Assembly: GCA_032027005.1 (NCBI GenBank)
Contig: JAVSMW010000003.1
Span: 291,499-355,498 of the forward strand
From: JAVSMW01 sp032027005
Lineage (GTDB): Bacteria > Bacillota > Thermincolia > Thermincolales > UBA2595
Direction of reading: 5' to 3'
DNA length: 64,000 bases
Every line of letters starts with the position of its first letter. Positions within the stretch are counted from its first letter, which is position 1. The translations under genes and the position numbers were made by a program. Below are positions 33,261 to 41,815 of this stretch, piece after piece. The notes under the pieces were generated by a model that saw only the letters and a program-made list of their open reading frames with translations, did no database searches and had not been told where the DNA came from.

Positions 33261-34061
33261 CTACTCATTCCAGCTATGAAAAGAAACAGAGCGAAATCCG
33301 TATTTTTGAGCCAGCTGGTTCATATTCATTTTGGCAATGTTTTTTATGCTGGTTCTTTTACAACTTAAATTTCGCCGTGGTTTTAAGATGATTTCTGCGG
33401 GATGGTTTTTCAGCATGAAGTTCCCATAAGTTTCGAACTCTGAAAAACTGTCCCATTGCTTTTTACTCATGCATTTTATGATTGCCGTGTACCACTCGGT
33501 ATCGTGCCTCATTTCAATAACCTTTTTTAATTCGGCAAGCCGTTTCTTGTTAAAATACATGTAATGACTGACAAAGAATTTGGCTTGCAGAGGACCTGGG
33601 GCATTTTCTCCCAAAAGCCTTTGATAAGTGGTAAAATAGGGTCTATAATAAAGTGATCGGCAAAAAAGGGCCATTTTACCATTTTGCTCAAAAATGTGTG
33701 GGCGAATCAGGACTGTGTCTGCATCTATGACCATAAATCCATCACTGTCACCCAAGGTATCCCCTCCCAGTTTCAGAAATTGCTGAAACAACCAGCCTGA
33801 CCGGTCTACAGAGATATTTCGCCTTACGGGAGAGTAATTTATATCCGCTTTTGAGATGGGCAGCACGGAATTTTCGTTAACATATATGCACCCCTTGGCC
33901 CCGCTCAATTCCCGGATTTTTTTGCTTTCCGGAGCAACCACAAAAATCTCACCAATGGGATGCCTTACCTGTTTCCTGATAGAATCAACCGTATAGGGAA
34001 AAACATCTAAGTCTTTTTCTATTACGGGAATAATAACATCTATTTTATTCAACTTTAACAT
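33261..34061 (-). CDS. DUF6492-type glycosyltransferase-like protein
   Basis: The 266-residue protein begins IDVIIPVIEKDLDVFPYTVDSI and contains the metal-binding DADTVLIRP, as in GT-A fold enzymes. FVSHYMYFNKKRLAELKKVIE and FSEFETYGNFML are characteristic of the DUF6492 group. It converges with the YheC/D gene and likely acts in surface glycan synthesis. No membrane segment is seen. Confidence 0.65.
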   Translation of the reverse strand: MLKLNKIDVIIPVIEKDLDVFPYTVDSIRKQVRHPIGEIFVVAPESKKIRELSGAKGCIYVNENSVLPISKADINYSPVRRNISVDRSGWLFQQFLKLGGDTLGDSDGFMVIDADTVLIRPHIFEQNGKMALFCRSLYYRPYFTTYQRLLGENAPGPLQAKFFVSHYMYFNKKRLAELKKVIEMRHDTEWYTAIIKCMSKKQWDSFSEFETYGNFMLKNHPAEIILKPRRNLSCKRTSIKNIAKMNMNQLAQKYGFRSVSFHSWNE

Positions 34062-34080
34062 CTCCCTTCCCGATATAATA

Positions 34081-34320
34081 TGAACGGGAAACAGGACAGT
34101 GTTAAAGGCTAGACAATAATTTTATGTTATGTAAAATAAGCCGATATGTCTAAAATCTCAGTAAAGCCACAAAAAAGAGCCGTCCAGTAAAATTATGATA
34201 CTGTGCGGCTCTCTTAATGCGGTTTTCGTTTAATTTCGCAACCTTGGTAAACATAACCATTATATGCAACAATAATGTAATATTGTTGCATTTATATTCA
34301 GCCCCAATTTTATATTACCA
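34081..34320 (+). repeat. Left copy of a 240-320 bp direct repeat
   Basis: It starts GAACGGGAAACAGGACAGTG and includes AATAATTTTATGTTATGTAA, a hairpin GAGCCG ... CGGCTC and a palindrome based on TGCAACAATA/TATTGTTGCA. A related copy lies at 38208-38530. The two flank the MCP-cheW genes and several transposase remnants. Confidence 0.65.
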
Positions 34321-34383
34321 ACACTTAAATGTCAACATATAGGTTATTTTGTCTAAATAAAAAGAAACCTGACGAAAAATTCT

Positions 34384-34613
34384 TTACAGTTGAACAATAG
34401 AGTACAGTTCGTCTTTTTGATCTTGGTTAAGATACTCTCTAAATTGCCACTTCTCATTAAAAATATCTTTCGCCTTAATAGGTATGATATCGCTTATTCT
34501 TAGGCCGGTATTAATACCAAATTTAAAAATCAACGCATATTTAGGATCACACCCATTCAAATATTGATAAAGCTGCTTAATCTTCGCTTTTCTCTAATCG
34601 GCTCAACTGTCAT
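34384..34613 (-). pseudogene. Tyrosine recombinase (integrase) remnant
   Basis: The ATG at 34613 opens MTVEPIREK, then a frameshift leads into KIKQLYQYLNGCDPKYALIF and FGINTGLRISDIIPIKAKDI, the start of a tyrosine-recombinase catalytic domain with its arginine in GLRISD. The frame ends early (QDQKDELYSIVQL) before the remaining catalytic residues. It lies next to the left direct repeat, as an integrase beside its attachment site would. Confidence 0.8.
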
Positions 34614-35098
34614 ATAATCATGTGCCCTTCCTAATGTATCTTTTCTGCATAATATTATATAAAAAAGACAAAGTAATTTATACAAGAATATTACGTTTTC
34701 TGAAAAATACTAGATTAAAAATCCTTATATAATTGAATTTCTTTAATATTCATATTGCAACATTTTTACATTATTGTTACATATTCAATGCAGTTTATGA
34801 GAATAATTTTAGCACTATGTTGAGCATCCTGCGGGAAGATAAGTTGTTTTGGCTTAGCACACCAAGCACCCATAAGTTGGCACATCATTATATAAAGCCT
34901 GGGATAGTCCTAGCGGCAGGTATGAAACGGTCTTCCAAATTTAGCGGTGGAGCATGGTTTAGAGCAGGTTTTAGTTTTCCGCCCTTCATCATCGGACATC
35001 TCCACTTATGCCGTTTCTGGGAGTGGTCAAAATCATAATATTTCATCTCTTATCCGCGGGGCAAAGCCTTGTGCCTTCTGAGTCGAAGGAGGTGAACA

Positions 35099-35164
35099 AT
35101 GAGCTTTTTGCTAATTGCGGATAACTTGTTTGGGGGGGGATGTTTATTGAACCGGCGGAAGTAG
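35099..35164 (+). CDS. Possible 21-residue small protein upstream of MCP gene
   Basis: An ATG directly follows an excellent ribosome site (AGGAGGTGAACA). The product would be MSFLLIADNLFGGGCLLNRRK. It overlaps, in another frame, the DUF2294 remnant at 35140-35190. It may be a leader peptide or the broken end of a lost gene; no family is recognised. Confidence 0.3.
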   Translation: MSFLLIADNLFGGGCLLNRRK

Positions 35165-35190
35165 GTTATTTGAAGCACGTCTTGCTATAA
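35140..35190 (+). pseudogene. Remnant of DUF2294-like gene start
   Basis: The 16-codon frame MFIEPAEVGYLKHVLL followed by TAA matches the first residues of the DUF2294-like gene at 1-297 (EPAEMAYLKHVLL), also at the DNA level. The homology stops at the TAA. It is the leftover 5' end of a duplicated or replaced gene. The rest of the stretch 34614-35098 holds no gene I can support. Confidence 0.65.
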
Positions 35191-35274
35191 AGCCAATCTA
35201 CACCAAATGATGTAAAGTTTTATGAAAAATTTAAAAGATGGCAATTGTGGAAAAGAGTTTATGGAGGCGATTTG

Positions 35275-37158
35275 GTGAAAATCAAAATAGGAACAAAATT
35301 AATTTTGAGTTTTCTGGTGGTTCTGATTTTTACGGGATTTATTGGTTTTTTCGGTTTGAATCAGGCAAGTAAGATAAATGATAATGCAAATGATGTTGCC
35401 AACAACTGGATGAGAAAGCAGCGCTTGTTGGGGGAAATGAATGGGGCTAACGGTGAATATCGCATTTACCTGCTCCAGTATATTTATGCAACAAACAGGG
35501 GAGATGTGGCTAGGGTTGCCGAATATGAGGAGAGGTTAGGTCCAGCCAAAAAGTCCTTTGATGACACAATGGCGGAAACTGAACAGTATGTAGTCTTCTC
35601 TGCGGAGGGAAAGAAATTGTTTGCTCAAATTAAGGAGGCCTGGAAGGAAGTTGGAGAAACGGACGGCAGGGTCATAGATCTGGTAAAAACAGGCCGGATC
35701 CAGGAGGCTATCGCACTAGTGAATGGAGAATCAAGGGACAAGTATAATGCGTCCAACGAAACGCTTAAGGACTTTATGGATTTTAATAAGAAGTGGGTTG
35801 ACCAGCTGAATATTGAAAATGAAGCAGCGTATAATGCAAATCGCATTACCAGTATCACGGTGATTTTATCTGCTTTGATTATAGGTTTCGGATTGGCGAT
35901 ATATATCTCCCGGGGTATTTCAAAACCCACCGCCCTTATTGCCGAGACAGCCATGAGAATTGCTGACGGAGACCTTACTGTGCAAGAACTGAAGGTCAAG
36001 TCCAGGGACGAAATCAGGGATATGGCGGATGCCTTCAACAGAATGTTGACAAACCTTAAAAACATGATTACCCAAATAAATGCTACGAGCCAATCGGTGG
36101 CAGCCACCAGTGAGGAGCTGTCTTCAAATTCTGAAGAGGCCTCAAAGGCAACCCAGCAGGTAGCCCAGACAATTGAACAGGTGGCCAAAGGCTCCAATAA
36201 TCAAGCTGCAAGTGTAACTGAAATCGTAAAGGCCATGGATCAGATGGACCAAGCTATCCAGCAGGTTGCTTCCGGTGCCGGAGAACAAAGCAAAAACGCC
36301 ATTACTACCACAGATAGGGTTAATGATATGGTTCATAAGATAGACATGATGGCTGATGGCATGAAGGAAGTCAAACAGGTAGCCGAGCAGAATGGTGAAG
36401 TGGCTGAAAACGGCGGCAAATCTGTAGAGAAAACCGTTAACGGTATGCTTAAAGTCAAGGAAGCTGTGTTTGATTCAGCAAAGAAGATTGCGGAACTGGG
36501 TGAACAATCTCAGAAGATAGGAGAAATCATTCAAGTTATTGACGATATTGCTGAACAGACCAATCTTTTAGCCTTAAATGCCGCGATAGAAGCAGCCCGG
36601 GCAGGAGAACACGGCAAGGGCTTTGCAGTTGTGGCAGATGAAGTCCGCAAGTTGGCTGAAAGGTCAGGAAAAGCGACAAAGGAAATAGCTGATCTAATCA
36701 CAAATATCCAGCGTGGCACCAAGGTTGCTGTAGAATCGATGGAGATAGGAACTAAAGAGGTGGAAGAAGGAGTGACTCTCGCTCGGGATGCAGGGTATTC
36801 CTTGAATGAGATTATTACCGGGGTTGAGAATACGAGAGAAAATGTCAATAGAATAATGGGAGTCATCAACGACATCCTAGCCGGCAGTCAAGAGGTTTCT
36901 GACGCAATCAATAATGTTGCGGCTATCACTGAAGAAAATACTGCAGCTACTGAAGAAATGGCTGCTTCGACCCAACAGGTTAATTCCGCAATACAGAATG
37001 TTGTTGTGGTATCGGAAGAAAATGCTTCTAGTGCAGAGGAGGTATCAGCTTCTACCGAGGAGCTTACTGCTTCAATCGAAGAAATCTCGGCGTCCTCGGA
37101 ACAATTGGCTAAAATGGCCCAGGAACTGAGTGATATGGTGTCCCAGTTTAGGGTATAG
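35275..37158 (+). CDS. Methyl-accepting chemotaxis protein
   Basis: The GTG at 35275 has GGAGG seven bases upstream and gives 627 residues. The N-terminal membrane helix (ILSFLVVLIFTGFIGFFG) is followed by a four-helix-bundle sensor domain of about 165 residues, a second helix (ITVILSALIIGFGLAIYI), HAMP, and the long signalling domain with the hairpin tip core ALNAAIEAARAGEHGKGFAVVA. It is encoded 12 bases before cheW. The signal is unknown. Confidence 0.93.
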   Translation: MKIKIGTKLILSFLVVLIFTGFIGFFGLNQASKINDNANDVANNWMRKQRLLGEMNGANGEYRIYLLQYIYATNRGDVARVAEYEERLGPAKKSFDDTMAETEQYVVFSAEGKKLFAQIKEAWKEVGETDGRVIDLVKTGRIQEAIALVNGESRDKYNASNETLKDFMDFNKKWVDQLNIENEAAYNANRITSITVILSALIIGFGLAIYISRGISKPTALIAETAMRIADGDLTVQELKVKSRDEIRDMADAFNRMLTNLKNMITQINATSQSVAATSEELSSNSEEASKATQQVAQTIEQVAKGSNNQAASVTEIVKAMDQMDQAIQQVASGAGEQSKNAITTTDRVNDMVHKIDMMADGMKEVKQVAEQNGEVAENGGKSVEKTVNGMLKVKEAVFDSAKKIAELGEQSQKIGEIIQVIDDIAEQTNLLALNAAIEAARAGEHGKGFAVVADEVRKLAERSGKATKEIADLITNIQRGTKVAVESMEIGTKEVEEGVTLARDAGYSLNEIITGVENTRENVNRIMGVINDILAGSQEVSDAINNVAAITEENTAATEEMAASTQQVNSAIQNVVVVSEENASSAEEVSASTEELTASIEEISASSEQLAKMAQELSDMVSQFRV

Positions 37159-37170
37159 GGGGGTAATTTA

Positions 37171-37620
37171 ATGGCATCAAATGAGAGACTGTACGTAATT
37201 TTTCGGCTTGGTGTTGAAGATTTTGGCTTAGAAATAAACAAGATTAAGGAAATCATTGTATTCCGGGAAACTACCAATGTCCCCGGTTCTGGTGAATTGA
37301 TTGAAGGAATCATAAACTTACGGGGGCAAGTGATCCCTATTTTCAACCTGCGCCGGAAATTTGCCCTTCCGATAGTGGAATACAGTCGAAATACCCGTAT
37401 GGTGGTGGTGGAAATCTCCGGACATACAGTGGGCATTGTAGTGGATGGAGTCTCTAAAGTCATGGTAATCACTGAGGACGTGATAGAAAAACCCTCTTCA
37501 CTTATAACGGCCAAAGTGGACTCGAATTATATCTCTGGGGTAGCCAAGCTTGGGGAAAAACTTGTAATTTTACTTAGCCTAGACAGAGTATTAAACATAG
37601 AGGCAACGGAAGCAGTCTAA
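37171..37620 (+). CDS. cheW: Chemotaxis coupling protein CheW
   Basis: The 149-residue protein has the CheW fold: YVIFRLGVEDFGLEINKIKEI, IEGIINLRGQVIPIFNLRRKF and a final LVILLSLDRVL. GGGGGG lies upstream of the ATG. It couples receptors to the CheA kinase and is paired here with one receptor gene only; CheA and the other che genes are not in the window. Confidence 0.92.
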   Translation: MASNERLYVIFRLGVEDFGLEINKIKEIIVFRETTNVPGSGELIEGIINLRGQVIPIFNLRRKFALPIVEYSRNTRMVVVEISGHTVGIVVDGVSKVMVITEDVIEKPSSLITAKVDSNYISGVAKLGEKLVILLSLDRVLNIEATEAV

Positions 37621-37761
37621 GAAAAATTTTTTATGGGCGTTCACCAAGGTTGCCGTTTTACCCTATAGAATATCAATCCCAAAATATTTATAATTATTTG
37701 AAAGTATTTCTAAAAAAATATGTAGTACCCTCTTTTTAAACAATAAAATGTGGGTGATATT

Positions 37762-37869
37762 ATGCATATTGATCCTGAAGAAATTGTTATTACGCCAAGC
37801 GGAAGCACACCGTTAATTGCCAGGATGTGTGATGAAATAAATTTAATCGGCATCATTGATTTGTCTTAG
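37762..37869 (+). pseudogene. 5' remnant of IS1634-type transposase
   Basis: A 35-residue product, MHIDPEEIVITPSGSTPLIA and so on to IGIIDLS, matches the first residues of IS1634/DUF4277-type transposases and then stops. The rest of the roughly 550-residue protein is missing. Confidence 0.65.
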
Positions 37870-37913
37870 AATTAGCAGTGCAGTCTGAAATGATTCTCCT
37901 GCTGCCGTGCCAC

Positions 37914-37974
37914 AAAAATGCTCCCCTCTCCGATAGCAGATTCAATTATTTAACCTGTCTACCCTGAGGGGAGC
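37914..37974 (+). repeat. GCTCCCC ... GGGGAGC hairpin repeat, copy 1
   Basis: A 61-base unit with terminal inverted arms GCTCCCCT and GAGGGGAGC around TAGCAGATTC ... TCTACCCT. A related unit in the same orientation is at 39668-39729. Both look like strand-independent terminators or ends of a lost insertion element. Confidence 0.55.
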
Positions 37975-38039
37975 ACCATAATTTATAATGTACTCAGGTA
38001 GTTGGATACAAAATCCCAAAATTAAGATAAAATAGAAAC

Positions 38040-38205
38040 ATGACTACTAAACGAAAACATTGGATCCCAGAAGAAAAAGCTAAGATTGTACTAGAAATCT
38101 TCGAGAAGAAAGCACCTTGGCTGAGATCGCAAATAAATATGGTACAAGCCAACAATTAACCACTAGATGGAAGTTCGAGTTTCTCGCCAATATGACTACT
38201 ATAAT
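38040..38205 (+). pseudogene. IS3-family OrfA remnant (frameshifted)
   Basis: The ATG at 38040 gives MTTKRKHWIPEEKAKIVLEI, the helix-turn-helix start of IS3 OrfA. A frameshift near 38115 breaks the frame; the next frame continues LAEIANKYGTSQQLTTRWK and EFLANM. No OrfB follows. Confidence 0.75.
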
Positions 38206-38207
38206 AA

Positions 38208-38530
38208 GAACGGGAAACAGGACAATGTAAAAGGCTTCCCAATAATTTTATGTTATGTAATAAACCCAATTCAATTTCAATAAATAGACAGAATCATAGA
38301 AATTTACTTATACCTTTTAATAAAAACCTTAAAAGATCTCCTCATAGCTAAAGCTCTTTGGAACCACCTGCATAGCAGGTGGTTTTCGCTTAGACAAAAA
38401 GAGCCGCAAAGGATGAATATAGTGCTATGCGGCTCTCCTTATGCAGTTTTCTATTAAATTCATATGCTTGGTAATCTTAACCACCAAATGCAACAATATT
38501 GAAANTTTCAATATTGTTACATAATGCTTT
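38208..38530 (+). repeat. Right copy of the direct repeat
   Basis: Begins GAACGGGAAACAGGACAATG, as at 34081, and contains the GAGCCG ... CGGCTC hairpin and the palindrome AACAATATTGAAA-N-TTTCAATATTGTT, with the N (38505) exactly at the centre. Confidence 0.65.
38362..38386 (+). terminator. Perfect 10-bp stem terminator
   Basis: AACCACCTGC, loop ATA, GCAGGTGGTT, then TT. It lies inside the right direct repeat, upstream of the c-di-GMP riboswitch. Confidence 0.6.
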
Positions 38531-38554
38531 CCGGTCACCCAGAAACATAAAATA

Positions 38555-38652
38555 ATAGCAATTGTAAAAGGCAAACCCACCGAAAGGTGGGGACGCAAAG
38601 CCGCAAGTCTAAAGCGAGTAAATGCTATGATGGTTGGGCTGCCAGTTGATAT
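38555..38652 (+). ncRNA. Cyclic di-GMP-I (GEMM) riboswitch
   Basis: The sequence has the conserved elements in order: AAAGGCAAACCCACC, a GAAA tetraloop, GGTGGGGACGCAAAGCC, a variable stem and GGGCTGCCAG. The GNRA loop and its receptor are present. A terminator follows at 38720-38749, then the HD-GYP gene. The ligand of the riboswitch would be the substrate of the encoded enzyme, so this is feedback control. Confidence 0.9.
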
Positions 38653-38719
38653 AAAGATATGAAATAAGGGATAGTAAAGTAAAAGGATTATTTAATCTCT
38701 TAAACCATATCTACTTTAG

Positions 38720-38749
38720 GTAGGCAGTCGAACACTGCTTACTTTTTTT
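38720..38749 (+). terminator. Riboswitch expression-platform terminator
   Basis: GTAGGCAGT pairs with ACTGCTTAC around CGAAC, followed by seven T residues. It lies between the c-di-GMP aptamer and the HD-GYP gene. Confidence 0.85.
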
Positions 38750-38832
38750 ATGGGTAGATTTAGACTCAAAGTACACCAACAAAATGTCTATTGTGTAGGA
38801 TTAATCAGAGATAACTCGGGAAGGAGTTAAAA

Positions 38833-39642
38833 ATGTCGGGACATATCGCTAATGAAGACATTTATGACAGAAATGGAATATTACTGCTATCTAAAGGCCA
38901 GGAAATAACTGATGCTGTTATGGCAAAGTTGACAAAGCTGGGAAGCTATAGCCCAACAAAAGAGCAGGCTAATTTTACGGTCAAACAAAGTGTAACTTTC
39001 CCTACTTCTCAGTCATTAGGAGAAATAGTAAGTATTCGAGGCTATCGTGTTTCAAGGAACCCCAACAATATATTAAACACTATAGTTTTTGAGTCTAAAT
39101 CGAAGCCTTGGTGGATATATGTAAATACACTTGGCAACTATATTGACTGGCTATACACACATTCCATTGATGTTGCTATCATTTCTTTGATGATAGCCGA
39201 AGAACTTGGATACACCGAAAAGGAATTGTGGAATTTGGGATTAGGTGCATTTCTGCATGATGTAGGAAAATTATTGATTCCTAAACCTATCCTACAAAAA
39301 CCTGGACCGCTGAATAACGCGGAAATGGCTTTTATGCGGCAGCATTGTGAAATAGGCATGAGTTCTCTTGAATCATTATCTCTTCCAAAAGAATGTACGG
39401 ATATCGTTTTGCAGCATCATGAGCGTCTTGATGGAAGCGGGTATCCAAATGGTTTAAAAGAAGATGAAATATGCCGCAGTGCCAAAATCGTGATGATTGC
39501 CGATGCTGTTGATGCGATTACCTCCGGCCGGCCTTACAAGCAAACACAGGATTTAGATGCGGCTATAAGGATCTTAAGAAGTGATGAAGAAAAATACACT
39601 GAGGAATTTATTTCTGTGTTGGAAAGATTACTGATCTTATAA
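38833..39642 (+). CDS. HD-GYP domain c-di-GMP phosphodiesterase
   Basis: The 269-residue protein has a short N-terminal region (MSGHIANEDIYDRNGILLL) also found in front of HD-GYP domains, then the catalytic domain: FLHDVGKLLIP, HCEIGMSSL, LQHHERLDGSGYPNGLK and IVMIADAVDAITSGRPYK. HD-GYP enzymes hydrolyse c-di-GMP. A c-di-GMP riboswitch controls it. AGGAG precedes the ATG. It is surrounded by mobile-element remnants. Confidence 0.92.
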   Translation: MSGHIANEDIYDRNGILLLSKGQEITDAVMAKLTKLGSYSPTKEQANFTVKQSVTFPTSQSLGEIVSIRGYRVSRNPNNILNTIVFESKSKPWWIYVNTLGNYIDWLYTHSIDVAIISLMIAEELGYTEKELWNLGLGAFLHDVGKLLIPKPILQKPGPLNNAEMAFMRQHCEIGMSSLESLSLPKECTDIVLQHHERLDGSGYPNGLKEDEICRSAKIVMIADAVDAITSGRPYKQTQDLDAAIRILRSDEEKYTEEFISVLERLLIL

Positions 39643-39667
39643 TCACGCTATTATTAGTCTGGTAACG

Positions 39668-39729
39668 AAAATGCTCCCCTTTTCGGTAGTAGGTCTAGAT
39701 TCTTTAACCCATCTACCCTAAAGGGGAGC
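39668..39729 (+). repeat. GCTCCCC ... GGGGAGC hairpin repeat, copy 2
   Basis: Arms GCTCCCCTTT and AAAGGGGAGC flank a 40-base middle homologous to 37914-37974. It follows the HD-GYP stop by 25 bases and could end transcription from both sides. Confidence 0.6.
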
Positions 39730-39765
39730 GTTTCATTTTAGGCCAAATACGGCTTCATTTCGTTA

Positions 39766-41019
39766 CTATCCTGCATTATTTCCAAACACCGAAAGGTTTA
39801 ACAGTTCCATCAAATGTCGAATCCGGATATTAGGTTCATATTGGGTCAGACCTTCCGACAACCCGATGAAACAACTGGGGCAGGGTGTCGTGACATCTGT
39901 GGCTCCAGTGGTCTCAGCTTCCTTGAGTCTTTCTGCAGCCATCTTGGCCTGAATCTGGGGGAAGCCCATTTTAAGACCGCCGCCGAACCCGCAGCAGCGT
40001 GAATTTTGCCTGATTCGGTTCATTTCAGTCAATTCAATTCCCGGTATAGCACTGAGCACACTTCGGGGCGCGTCATAGATTTGGTTATGCCGGCCCAAAT
40101 GGCAGGGGTCGTGATATGTCACTTGCAAAGGGACGGGATGCACGGGCTTTAAGCGGCCTTCTTTGATCAGCATATCAAGATATTCGACGGCGTGATATAT
40201 TTTAAAGTTTAGTTTTTTGACTTTGGCATAGTCCTGATAAATAGTCTTGAAGCAGCCGGCGCAATTGGTCACTAATGTTTCGATGCCCAGGCTGTTCAAT
40301 ATATCAATATTTTCCTCGGCCATTTCTTCGAAGTCCAAATCGCCCATCCTGCGCAGTTTTCCCCGGCAGCAGTTCTCCTTGGGCCCCAGGATACCAAACT
40401 TAATACCGGCTTTGGCCATCAGGTTGGCAACCCACTGGGCCACCAAATTAATCTTTTCATTGTAGCTGGCTGTGCACCCAAGATAAAATAAAACCGGCTG
40501 AGGTGATTCTGTAATCAATGGCACATCCTGAAAAAGGGTCCCCTGGGATAGACCCCTGGCTACCCAGCTGCCGCGGTTCTCTCTGGGTTCTTTCAAGGGA
40601 TTATCATATTCTTTTAAGATTTTCAGGTATGCAACCTGATCCGGTGTCGGGCCCAAGCCTGCTTCTGCCAATACTTCTCTCAACGATTCCCACAGTTCAG
40701 GGGTGTCAATCCTGGCCGGGCAGACAAAATGACATTGCCCGCAAGCGGTACACTCATATAATGCGTCAATCAGATTGTCAACCTGTTCTTTGGTGAATCT
40801 GCTTTTCGAAAATAGTTTGGCTCTCAATCCGTTCTGGCTTTTCAGAAGAGATTTGACAGCTGCAATTTTATTTCGCGGAATTAATTCATCCCTCTTATCC
40901 ACTGCGTAAACCGGACACCAGTTCTTACACTCTCCGCACCGGGTACAGGCGTCAAGTTCCAAAAGCTGCCTTTTACTTAACCGGCCCAAAGGTAGTTTAA
41001 CATTATCAGCTGTTCCCAT
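39766..41019 (-). CDS. HdrD/GlcF/DsrK-like Fe-S protein
   Basis: The 417-residue protein has two 4Fe-4S motifs (CTRCGECKNWCPVY and CTACGQCHFVCPARI) and two CCG domains, one with CAGC ... CCRGKLR and one with YHDPCHLGRH ... CCGFGGGLKMG. Such proteins reduce disulfides or quinones. The ATG at 41019 has GAGGGGTG upstream and overlaps the end of the cytochrome-like gene. With that gene it makes a membrane electron-transfer module like DsrMK or HdrDE. Confidence 0.85.
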   Translation of the reverse strand: MGTADNVKLPLGRLSKRQLLELDACTRCGECKNWCPVYAVDKRDELIPRNKIAAVKSLLKSQNGLRAKLFSKSRFTKEQVDNLIDALYECTACGQCHFVCPARIDTPELWESLREVLAEAGLGPTPDQVAYLKILKEYDNPLKEPRENRGSWVARGLSQGTLFQDVPLITESPQPVLFYLGCTASYNEKINLVAQWVANLMAKAGIKFGILGPKENCCRGKLRRMGDLDFEEMAEENIDILNSLGIETLVTNCAGCFKTIYQDYAKVKKLNFKIYHAVEYLDMLIKEGRLKPVHPVPLQVTYHDPCHLGRHNQIYDAPRSVLSAIPGIELTEMNRIRQNSRCCGFGGGLKMGFPQIQAKMAAERLKEAETTGATDVTTPCPSCFIGLSEGLTQYEPNIRIRHLMELLNLSVFGNNAG

Positions 41020-41800
41020 ATAAGTCACCCCTCAGCCTTTCTTCAGATGCATTGATAACAATCTCTGTTGGAGCACTAAAAATATGCATAAGTTTACTGA
41101 ATGGAATATAAGCTATCAGTGCTGCGCTGAGCGTGCCATGAAGCGTCCACAGGCCTGTCATATACGGAGCCGGATTGTCAATGCCCCTGAACAGGCCGGC
41201 CAGAGTATTGGCTACAAAGGAATACTGAAACTCCGGACTTGCCGGGAGTGAAGCTATTCTCATGGCTTCCAGGGTAAAACCTGTTAATACAAGAATAATC
41301 AGTGTGTTCAAGGCGATTGTATCTGTCCAGATGGTTTCAACCTGTTCCGGACGAACAATATAACGTCTGATGAAGGCAGTCCCGGCGCCAATTAAAATCA
41401 TCAACCCGCCGGTATCCCCCACTAATTTATAATACATGCGCCCCTGTCCCGTAGTTAGGTACTCTGCCAAAGGTGACCCTGCGGGAATCACCGAGTCAAG
41501 CAGCACGGAAACAGCCGAAAGGCTCATCAGAGCTATAAATCCCCAAAAAATCAAGATGTGCATAAACCACCTGAGAGAGCTTTGTTGGAGCAGCTGCCTT
41601 TGAAACAGCACTTCTCTGAAAAACACTTTCACCATGGCCCCATAACTTTTCTCATTCCGTAATGAAACCACTTTACCCTTTAAATAAAAACTAATATTAT
41701 CAGCCATTCCAATGATAAATATGAGTAAACCAATGGATTGCACAATCCCGAAGTAAATCCATGGCTTGTAATAGACTATTTCCGTACCTAAAGCGCCCAC
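41006..41800 (-). CDS. NarI/DsrM-like membrane cytochrome b subunit
   Basis: The 264-residue protein has five membrane helices with histidines in WFMHILIFWG and LHGTLSAALI suitable for haem b ligation, as in nitrate reductase gamma subunits and DsrM. GTG start with GGGGGAATACAA upstream. It is encoded between the TsoY-like selenoprotein gene and the Fe-S protein gene, suggesting one complex at the membrane. Confidence 0.82.
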   Translation of the reverse strand: MGALGTEIVYYKPWIYFGIVQSIGLLIFIIGMADNISFYLKGKVVSLRNEKSYGAMVKVFFREVLFQRQLLQQSSLRWFMHILIFWGFIALMSLSAVSVLLDSVIPAGSPLAEYLTTGQGRMYYKLVGDTGGLMILIGAGTAFIRRYIVRPEQVETIWTDTIALNTLIILVLTGFTLEAMRIASLPASPEFQYSFVANTLAGLFRGIDNPAPYMTGLWTLHGTLSAALIAYIPFSKLMHIFSAPTEIVINASEERLRGDLYGNS

Positions 41801-41815
41801 TTGTATTCCCCCTTT

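Noticed and set aside
34733..35038. Open frame of 101 codons on the plus strand
   Set aside because: No ribosome site, odd composition and no recognisable motif; it lies in a stretch of element debris.
35041..35100. GCAAAGCC-containing leader before the MCP gene as a second c-di-GMP riboswitch
   Set aside because: Only one short block resembles the aptamer; the AAAGGCAAACC block, tetraloop and closing GCTGCC block are missing.
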